Below are positions 24,801 through 33,292 of a stretch of 64,000 bases of DNA, one piece after another. The DNA is from Manihot esculenta (Eukaryota; Streptophyta; Magnoliopsida; Malpighiales; Euphorbiaceae). The notes beneath the pieces were generated by a model that saw only the letters and a list, made by a program, of their open reading frames with translations, did no database searches and was not told the origin of the DNA. Both the position numbers and the translations under genes were made by a program. The stretch is taken from the NCBI RefSeq assembly GCF_001659605.2, contig NC_035169.2:10686546-10750545 (forward strand), read 5' to 3'. Numbering within the stretch: position 1 is the stretch's first letter; each line of letters opens with the position of its first letter.

Positions 24801-26827
24801 CCCTCCTGAGTAGCCTACGAGCCTGTAGGGCTGATATCAAACCTCTAGGTGTACTCCCCCTGTCTCCTCTGAAGACAACCTCTGACCCATCCTGACATCT
24901 GAACCTGACTACCTTGTCTCTGCAATCTAAGGTAGCACCATGGGTAGATAGCCAATCCATCCCTAGAATGACGTCAAAATCTGTCAAATCTAGAACCACA
25001 AGGTCGGCGGACAGGCATCTTCCCTCTACAAAAACTGGACTATACTGGCAGACCAACTCTGCCACTGACGGGTCACACTTGGGTCCACTGACCCATAGGG
25101 GACACTCTAACCCAGAGACCATCAATCCCAACCTCTCGACGGCTCTCGGAGCTATGAAAGAATGAGATGCACCAGGGTCCAATAATGCATACACATCAGA
25201 ACAACCAATGATGAGATTACCTGATACCACGGTGTTGGATGTATTTGCCTCCTGCTGTGTCATGGTTAAGATCCGTACCGGAGCTGATGGACCCTTACCC
25301 CTGAATCCCGCTGAAGAAGAGGCTGCCCCTCTCCCTCGGCCTCTGCCACTAGCCTGAGTCGCGGCTGGAGCTACTGGCTGTGCCACACTGCCTGAAGCTG
25401 TCTACTGAGACTTTGCCCTAAAAGCTGACCTAGGACACTCCCGTGCTATGTGTCCCTCCTGCCCACATCTGAAGCAGGCTGACGTCCCAACCAGACATAC
25501 CCCTTTGTGCGGCTTCCCACATTTCTTGCATACTGCATTATCTGCACCAGAGCTTGAGCTACTCCCTAATCCCAGACCTGACTTGATCTTGCTCCAGAAC
25601 TTGCTCTTCTTAGACTTGGCTTTACTCCATCTCTTACTGCCTGAAGCTGCTGCACTCAAGGTAGAGGGATCTAACCTTCCCCCACCTAGGGTTTTAGAAC
25701 CAGAAGACTGTGCCACTGACTGTTTGACTTTCCCTTCGATGATAGCACTAGCCTCCCCTCCGAGCCATATCCACTATGGCATGGAAACTCTCCCTCTCTA
25801 TTGACTGAATCAAGGAGGAATACCTGGAATGGAGCTTCATGATATACCTCCTTGACTTCTTCTGATCTGTATCCAGATTCTGCCCAGCAAATGGCAACAG
25901 CTCCAAGAATCTGCCTGTATACTCATCCACACTCATCTCATCCGACTGCCTCAGCTGCTCGAACTCAATCATTTTCAGCTCCCTGGAACTGTCAGGGAAA
26001 GCCCATCCTGCAAACTCATTGGCAAACTCGTCCCAGGATAGACTATCCAACCTCGGGTTCACATAGTTCTTAAACCACTCTCGGGCCTTCTTGCATTTTA
26101 ATGTGAACCCAGCCATCTGAATGGCTCTACTGTCATCAGCTCCTATCTCATCTGTAATTGTCTTGACCCTCTCGAGATACACAAACGGGTCATCACCGGT
26201 TTTAAACTGGGGAGCACCCAGCTTCATGTAGTCGGTCATCTTGACCTTACTCCCTCCAGATGAGCTAGGTTTAGGCATTTGGGTTTCTAGGACAGTAGGT
26301 GCTGCTGGTGGTGGAGGAGGTGCAGCATCCCCTAGGGTAGGGTTTGCTGTACCTGGATAAAAAGATGGGGGTGGGTACATAGGGTACTGTGGGTACGATG
26401 GGTAGAAAGGTGGGTATGGCATCTGAGAGGGATAAGGGTTAAAACTGGGGTAATCCGATGTACCTCCCATCGAATACCCTGGACTATGAGAAAAGGGTGG
26501 GTAGTAAGGTGGCTGAACAAATCCCGAGGCCTGAGTACCTCCTTGGGACTCTCCCATTCCTTCTTCCGACATACTTACTCCGAGACTACCATCCCTCCTC
26601 TGATCCACATCCATCTGATCCCCTACATCTTCTGACATATCTCTTTGCACTGTTCCCCTCACTGATCTGCTTCTACCTAGATCCAAAGACCTTCTAGGGT
26701 CTCTTACTGCTCTTTCTCTGCTGGACCTACTTGACATTTCCCTACGCAATGCAGGAGGACGGGCATCAGTGCCCTCGTCCTGGGGTGGTACTCCAGTCAA
26801 TCGTGCAGATCGACGAGTTCCTCTCAT
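21835..26827 (-). pseudogene. E3 gag-pol polyprotein, one frameshift and three CAG-to-TAG stops
   Basis: Starts at ATG 26827 (MRGTRRSARLTG) and ends at TAA 21835-21837. Domain order is the same as in E1 and E2. The zinc knuckle reads CFRCGQEGH, the protease has DPGASHSF, the RT has FIDDILVYS and the C-terminus is chromodomain-like. A 2-base deletion near 25754-25765 shifts the frame within Gag: DMARR is followed by GG and a stop, where the other copies read DMARRMEAS. Stops at 25402-25404, 22594-22596 and 22294-22296 are each TAG where E1 or E2 have CAG. Between stops the frame is otherwise open, including a 930-codon stretch from 25386 to 22597. Confidence 0.92.
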
Positions 26828-27082
26828 CCTGTTTTCTGAAAAACAACATACATCACATAAACATTAGCATCAAATGGTTCATGTGGAAGCACATGAACCC
26901 GCATCACATACATCACATACATAGCATATCATTAATGCACATGCATAAAATCATGGCACTTCACATCATCATTCAAGATAGGACTCTTTATCCTATCCTA
27001 GTGGACATGATTTTCCTATTGTGCTTGACCTTCTATAACCTCTATGAGCCCGACACTCTAGGTCTGACCATATGAACCTAGG

Positions 27083-27094
27083 GCTCTGATACCA
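27083..27094 (-). other. E3 primer-binding site (initiator tRNA-Met type)
   Basis: TGGTATCAGAGC on the minus strand, three bases inside the 5' LTR that begins at 27098. Confidence 0.92.
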
Positions 27095-27097
27095 CTC

Positions 27098-29421
27098 TGT
27101 AACGACCCGAAAATCGGACCGCTACTGGCGCTAGGATCCAGGTCGGCATAAGGCCGCCGGAACCCGTAGCAAGCCTAACATTCATCCTGTGAACCTGTTT
27201 AATCCCATACATGATCAACAACATACATAAAAAATTTGAACTTTTCTTTCATTCATCCATTCTTTCATTCATTCACCAAACTCAACCTGTGCATGCACTA
27301 TACATAAACATAATCATAAACATTTACTCCTCTTTGGAGTCTCAACATTGCCCCAATGGGGTGACATAACATGCATTGAGTTTGGTTTACAATAATCATC
27401 ATTAAACATTAAGATCATGTACTAGAAACGGATTAACATAATACTATGGTCAAGCACAACTCTAAACTTTCATAAGCATTATTACATAACATTTCTACAT
27501 CATACTCTTACATGACTGTACTCAACATAACATAACAACATTTATTATGTCCACACTAGCTATTACATGACCACGACTTCATTACTCTTGCTGACCTCCT
27601 GGTCTATCCTGTACCTGCAAACCTGGGGGTTAAGGGAGAGGGGTGAGCTACTAGAGCCCAGTGAGCAGAATAATAAAAACATATATTATCATTCATACTT
27701 TCATGAAATGTGTCACATCACAGACAATTCACATCAAGGGTGAACCTGTCACCAAATAGTCCCAGCATCATATCCGTGCCAGGCCGTAGAATGGGGTCCT
27801 GGTCTTCCTGTCATATCATAACATTACTTACCATTGCCCCAGGGCCTCATCTGGCACCTGGTCTTCGCATTCCATATCGTGCCAGGCCGTAGAATGGGGT
27901 CATGGTCTTTCATTCCGTGCCAAGCCGTAGAATGGGGTCCTGGTCTTTCCTCAGGGACTAATTGGATCATACAGCATTCACCCACATCCACAACTAAGAA
28001 TGCAGTGCAACATATTCGTGTATTCTAATGCAACAACCTATTATATCTCATGGCATTCGTGATGCATGATTCATACTGAAACATTTATTATTTACTTTAA
28101 AACATAAAGAGTTATTCCACTCACCTCTGGTTAGCTCAGACCAGACACTGGGGCAGCTGACTCACTACTGGGGTCCTCGGTTCCTCGAGTCCGAACCTAC
28201 ACAGGTAGACTCAAATGAGGGACCTAACATGCATAAACATGACTCTGAAATACTCCCCAAAAACCCCCTAAAACACCTTAAAACAATCATAGAAAACATG
28301 CAAAGGAGGGCTGAACAGGGCACTTTCGGAGGCAGGTTCGGCGGCCGAAAGGCCCTCCAGAGCTGAAAGTCATGCACCTTCGGCGGCACTTTCGGCGGCC
28401 GAAGGTTCCCTCCAGAGACGAAACTCATGCATGTTCAGCGGCACCTTTGGTGGCCGAAACTCCCTTCCAGAGCCGAAAGTCCACTTTCGGGGGCAGGATT
28501 CGGCAGCCGATACATGCTACCATAGGCAGGTTCGACGGCCGAAAGAGCCTTCGGCTGCCGAACCTAGTTTCTCCCAAAGGGCAGAAACTTGGTTCCAACA
28601 TGCACAAACGCCTCCCAACTCATTCAAACATGCATTTTCCTATTCTACAACATGCATACTCAAGCATATAAGCTCCTAGGGGCTTCAAACTATCCTAAAC
28701 CCCATCTACAACACATCAAACATGTATATCCAACATACATTGCTCATAAACACACATTTAACCAAAAACTCAATAAAAACCTACACATGCATTTCTACCC
28801 CAAGAAACTTCATAAAACTTACTTAAAACATGAAAGGAACTATGGATCTACTCTTACCTCTTGTAGAACGAGAGGAGAGATGATCCGACTCGGAGATGGG
28901 AGAGATCCGCACTTTGGTCTCCAAGTTTCCAAGACTTGCTCTTTTTTTGCTCAAATCTCTTCAAATCAACATAAAGCTTGTTAAAACAGGAAAGATCGGA
29001 GGAAAAACATCAAAAACGAACCAAAGGAGAGCATGAACTCACCGTGGCCGAAAATGGGGAGAAAACTCGCCCGTTTCGGCCATGGAACTCTTATATAGGG
29101 CTGACAGACCACCTTTCGGCAGCCGAACGTGCCCCCTCATCTCATGCAAGTTCGGCGGCCGAACATGAGGTTCGGCGGCCGAACCTTTGAGACTTGCGGA
29201 AGCCTAACTTGCCCCCCTAAACCATCCCGCGTTCGGCGGCCGAACCTGGAAATGCCTCCTTGGTCTTTTTTCATACAAAACTCAATTTCCTTTTTACTTA
29301 AAACATAAAATACATTAAAACATTTTATAAAAACATGATTTTACCCTTCTAGAGGTTTCCGACATCTGAGATTCCACCGGACGGTAGGAATTCCGATACC
29401 GGAGTCTAGCCGGATATTACA
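27098..29421 (-). repeat. E3 5' LTR (right), 2324 bp, complete
   Basis: Runs from TGTAACGACCCG to CGGATATTACA. It carries tandem GTGCCAGGCCGTAG units at about 27776-27950, near-palindrome clusters at 28325-28562 and 29115-29248, and a TATA-like TATATAAG on the minus strand near 29090-29097. It is the reference for locating the E1 insertion in the left copy. Confidence 0.95.
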
Positions 29422-29451
29422 AAAACTGTCAGAACAAAGAAATGAAGAAAA

Positions 29452-31179
29452 CTAAAGTATAGACAGAAATCGGAAAGGACAACTTACCATAAGGAGCATC
29501 TCCCTGATAATATCTCCTAGCTCCCCCCGAGGGCGAGATCGGAATGCCGCCTGCTCACGAGTGGAGCTGGCCAGAAGGCCAGTGAGAGCAAGCAAGCGAG
29601 GGTCTGAGGCTTCCGTGATCCCGCCAAACATCCGCTCCTGGATTAACTCAGCTACCATGCTTGCCGAGGACTGGAGAGTAATGTCCTCTGCATTCAGGAT
29701 GTCGTTATCTGGGGCAGACAGCAGAGGCACCACAAAAGCCTTCTCTTTTCCAATAGCAGGCAGGGCCGAAGCCGGCCTTTGTGAAGCACGAGATCTCTTA
29801 GGAGCAGGGGCAGGTGCATCAGAAGGAGGAGGACGCTTACTCCCGACCTCCTTTGCTACGACCTCATCATCAACTGGACTGGGTCCTATGCCCTCAATGA
29901 CAGAGGCAACTTCAGTAACAGCCCCCTGAATATCTCCCCCTGCCAGGCTGGTCTCTTTCTCGCCCTCTGGGGCGTTGACATTGGCAGGGTGTGTCCTAGA
30001 CACCTCCTCGGAAATACCCTCAGAAGGCACAGCCAGATCCTTTCTCGCCAGCCCGATGTCCTCAATCGACCCGGTGGCAATTTGGGGAGCCCCCCTGCCC
30101 AGAAATCGCAACTTGCGTAGATTTTGGAGCCTGGGAAGATTGATTGGCCGAGCTCGGCCTGCTACGGTTAAATGGCCTGAAAGATTTGGTACTTCGAGAG
30201 CTCAGCTTAGGAGCTCGAGAAGAAGCTGGGGCAGGAGGTCGGCTAACCATCCTGGAAGAAATAACCCGGGCCACTTCTTCAGTAGCCTCTGAGACACGTC
30301 GCCCAGCTCGGAGGGCGTCCAGTGCAGCGTTCATGCTCTCCCTAGATAGAACTAAGTTCTTCGGAGGCTTAATTTGGTCCATCTCAATGTCAGAAGCTAC
30401 AAAAAATACAAAATTAGAACGGGTTAGCATAATCCCTAGTAGAAATCACAAAGAAAAAGTAAAACAGTTGGACAAAGCACAATACCCGCATCCTGGACAT
30501 CCTTAAGATTACAGGCAAACATACATTTCTCGACGTCGTACTTCTTGCCTACAGAAGTCAGACGAAGAAACCCAACCTGTTCAGTAAGGCTCAACTGGGG
30601 CAGGTCGTTACAACCCAGAGAGACCCCTTCCCAGGGGAGATTGAGCTCCCAAGCCAACCCCGTATTCTTCTTCAACTCCACCACTAGAAACCCCTCTACC
30701 CAACCCTTGATGGAGTCTTTGTAACCCGTGAAAATGGACAACCCTCCGCGAGGGGCAAAATAATAAAATCTCTAGCTCGATTTGACTAGCCGAAAAAAGC
30801 TAACGAACAGGTGAACTGTGGGTGTAAACCCCCAGCTCAGACACGCAGATTCAAAGCAAGACATGAAAAGAACGGAGTTAGGGGTTAGCATTCGAGGGGT
30901 GATCTCGAAATATTGGAAGACCTCTTTAAAGAAAGAAGAAAAGGGGAAGGACAGACCCTATTCCCTCTGTTTGAGGAAGAAGACTAAACTAACGTCCCTT
31001 TGAGGGTCGATTAAGCCAGGGGGAGAAGGATCAGGAAGAACAATCCTCTCATTATGGTAAGGAGCCCGGATGTGGTAAAGAGGGGTATCCAGGTATTCCC
31101 TAGAGATGAAATTCCTAATGTTAGACGGGGTGATGCTAGACTCTAGGTTGACGACATCGGGGAGACTAGAACTATCCAT
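29452..31179 (-). pseudogene. Decayed ORF of the 'putative gypsy-type transposon' (Transposase_28-like) kind
   Basis: Begins at ATG 31179 (MDSSSLPDVVNL) and is readable on the minus strand through segments resembling the plant mobile-element family Pfam calls 'putative gypsy type transposon': 'LSFPFSSFFKEVFQYF' followed by 'TPRMLTPNSVLFMSCFESACLSWG' broken here as TPRMLTPNS and SCFESACLSWG, then YKDSIKGW. In-frame TAG codons interrupt it at 30958-30960 and 30772-30774. A Lys/Arg/Ser/Pro-rich part follows after a possible intron (acceptor TTTTTTGTAG near 30398). A frame change occurs near 30100. It ends at an ATG-GTAAGT donor-like site near 29490, just before E3, which cuts it off. Its function is unknown; it is a component of a mobile element, not a host gene. 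Confidence 0.6.
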
Positions 31180-31360
31180 GGAGGAATAAGAAAGCGTACC
31201 TGAAACACAGTAAAGATGGATAAGCAGAAGAAGAAGGCAAAGGAGAACAGAGAGCAGAAGAGAAGCAAGCTTTCCAAAAAGACAGAGAGAATTCGAAATG
31301 TGAAACAATAAAGAGCCGAAAAGATGTTTTGAACAGTTTTGCCCTTTGGCGGCACGGTCA

Positions 31361-31935
31361 TGATGACTCTCGGTATTTACCCCCTCATCAGCCAGACAAT
31401 AACTGACGAGAAGGTAAAAGGGCAATTGATATCCGCTGGATCCCTCCGCCCTGGCCTGGGGCCAAGCCCAGGATATCAGCCCAGTACTTAAAGGCCCTCA
31501 GGTCTTCCTTATGATCCAAGCCCAACCCGCCAGACCGCCAGCCTTGAAGACCGGACTCCAGTCAGATTCTCCAATCAGGCCGGCCCAGCTCATTCGGCCC
31601 AATGAACAGATCCCCTCTGGGCCTAGCCTTATCCTTATCTTCTGACCCAGCTCGGAACCCATAAGGAGTTCAGCCCATTCGCTTTGTGGGACCATCCGCA
31701 TGCGTACCTGGGGAGAATCAAGGGCCGTTATGGATGGGACAGAGATCTGATTCCCTCGTACGTCCGTATCAACGTAGCAGGGACAGGTGGTCCAATGATA
31801 CATGTTATGTTATACGTCACTAGCAGCCAAAAGGAAACATATAAAAGGAGAAATACTCTCCTCTAGGTCTAAGGTTTTTTTTCCAGTCTTATAGAACCCA
31901 TTGTAAAATCCTATTTTCTGGATCTCAGATCATCA
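31361..31935 (+). repeat. Candidate LTR of the older element that hosts E3
   Basis: A segment with ends TGATGA...TCATCA, a good plus-strand TATA box (TATAAAAGG, 31840-31848) and a TGACGT-type bZIP motif on the minus strand at 31813-31820. After the TATA box comes a T-rich stretch and a downstream region like an R/U5. No polypurine tract precedes 31361 and no partner LTR is in the window, so the ends are guesses. Plus orientation would make the neighbouring minus-strand ORF antisense to its element. Confidence 0.35.
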
Positions 31936-32439
31936 ATAACTGATACAGGCAGAAGACCAAGGATTTGGTGAATTGTTCGCTTTGGTGAATTGTTCGCTTT
32001 GCCTTCATGCTTCAAGTGTACAGGCAAAAGACCAAGGATTTGTCTATGCAAGATGATCTTCAATCGCATGTTTTTGACTCGAGTGAAAATCATGTAAAGA
32101 TAGAGTTGATACCACATTACACCACATCACACCACTACAGATTTTACTGCTCCTTCAGATGGTTCAGCAAATTAATAGATTTGTTCTTAATTTCAGGAAC
32201 ATTGTTAAGTACTATAGATTTGTTTTAAACTTTCAACTTTATAAATAATTTTAATTATTTGTGTGTAAGAACATGAATTATAATGATTATGAATTACGTT
32301 TAATTTATATTAAATTTATTTTTTAGTTATAAATTATTTAGATTATACAGGAAATATCTAAATAAAAATAGGAAATTATTTTGTTGACGATAATGAATAT
32401 TATTGAAAATATTAATAATTTTGCGATGGATTTGATAAA
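31936..32439. other. Gene-free spacer
   Basis: No coding signal. It contains a short exact tandem duplication (about 17-18 bp, GGTGAATTGTTCGCTTT-like) at about 31967-32002, two copies of an AGGCAGAAGACCAAGGATTTG / AGGCAAAAGACCAAGGATTTG-like element (about 31947 and 32022; split as AGGCARAAGACC plus AAGGATTTG), and a CAC-rich stretch at 32112-32137. It is probably remnant mobile DNA. Confidence 0.5.
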
Positions 32440-32796
32440 ATAATCCTAATGTTTGCGACGGATTTGCGAGGACTTTTATTAAAATGGTTTTAATATTTTG
32501 GATGAATTTTCGACTGTAATTTTTTGTCGCTAATTATTTTTGATAGATTAGCGATAGATTTGCCATAAGACGAATTTAGAATTCCTGATGCATTTAGCGA
32601 CGAATAAAATTTGTCGCAAGTATTATCAATGGAATTATCCATCAAAAGGCCGTCGCAAATTTTTTTGACGGAGTTCAGATCCATTGAAAATCCGTTGGAA
32701 AAAATTAGCGACATGACTTTAAGCGACGGATCTTACTCTTATCGGAAATCGATCGCTGATACTATCAACGACGAAAAGTCTATTTTTTTTATAGTG
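32440..32796. mobile_element. CACTA-like transposon terminus or fragment
   Basis: Multiple GCGACGGA / TCCGTCGC-type words in both orientations (near 32455, 32528, 32598, 32652, 32708 and 32722) lead up to TTTTTTTTATAGTG at 32783-32796. On the minus strand this reads CACTATAAAAAAAA. A CACTA terminus with a run of A and subterminal GACGG repeats is the usual look of plant En/Spm elements and their MITEs. The other end is not secure: CACTACAG at 32133 lacks a matching 3-bp duplication. No transposase is present. Confidence 0.45.
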
Positions 32797-33190
32797 ATTA
32801 AAGACCTTGCTAGCTCTTTACAGGAGGTCATTTTCATGTCTATCAGAAGATCTTCTGGCAATTAAGCAACTCATTTTTTTGCTTCTAAATGTCTCAAACA
32901 CTGCCTTTAGATACAACCTTTTAACTCAAATAAACTTTGGACTTCACTCCTTTATTTATGGTGAAGGTTTTTCATTTATGAGAGAAAAAAAACACTTTAA
33001 ATGTAGTATGCATAGTTAAAGAAAAGATTTATTCACTGAACTAACCCAAATATTTACACATAGTGCTCTTGTTTTAAGTTGGAAAAAATAATCTTATTAT
33101 TTATTATAGAGATCATAAAAAAATTATTTAATATGTAATTAAACAAATGCCACGCCTATATTTTGGGAAAGATGAGTAGAAGAGTCGCAT

Positions 33191-33279
33191 CCGACCTTAG
33201 CTCAGTTGGTAGAGCGGAGGACTGTAGTTGTTCCAAGCAGAAGATCCTTAGGTCGCTGGTTCGAATCCGGCAGGTCGGA
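33191..33279 (+). tRNA. tRNA-Tyr (anticodon GUA) with intron
   Basis: The full cloverleaf can be drawn. Acceptor CCGACCT pairs with AGGTCGG (33272-33278) plus discriminator A. The D arm is 33200-33215. The anticodon stem GAGGA pairs with TCCTT, with anticodon GTA at 33224-33226. The T arm is GCTGG-TTCGAAT-CCGGC (33255-33271). A 16-nt intron (33228-33243) lies one base 3' of the anticodon, the standard place and typical of plant tRNA-Tyr genes. A box TAGCTCAGTTGG (33198-33209) and B box GGTTCGAATCC (33258-33268) match the pol III consensus. The gene looks functional. Confidence 0.97.
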
Positions 33280-33292
33280 TTTTGTTCTTTTT
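33280..33292 (+). terminator. Pol III terminator of tRNA-Tyr
   Basis: TTTT starts one base after the mature 3' end and a second run, TTTTT, is at 33288-33292. Short T runs on the non-template strand end pol III transcripts. Confidence 0.75.

Larger units (their letters stand above)
19940..29421 (-). mobile_element. E3: older Ty3/Gypsy chromovirus, host of E1
   Basis: Minus-strand element with a left LTR remnant (19940-21736), polypurine tract (21737-21749), broken gag-pol (26827-21835), primer-binding site (27083-27094) and right 5' LTR (27098-29421). The left LTR starts abruptly at the point matching 27665 in the right LTR. The first 567 bp of the left LTR should therefore lie beyond E1's left end, outside the window. 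The LTRs differ by about 46 substitutions over 1757 aligned bases by eye (about 2.6%) plus a 40-bp indel. E3 itself is inserted in older mobile DNA; AAAAC (29422-29426) is the expected target-duplication copy. Confidence 0.92.

Noticed and set aside
29452..31179. Decayed minus-strand ORF as a normal host gene with introns
   Set aside because: Two in-frame stops, a frame change and similarity to mobile-element proteins argue for a transposon relic. The splice-like sites are noted but not relied on.
32133..32796. Complete 664-bp CACTA MITE with ends CACTA...TAGTG
   Set aside because: The flanking triplets differ (CAC and ATT), and the left end lacks the subterminal GCGACGG repeats and A run seen at the right end. 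Only the right end was kept.
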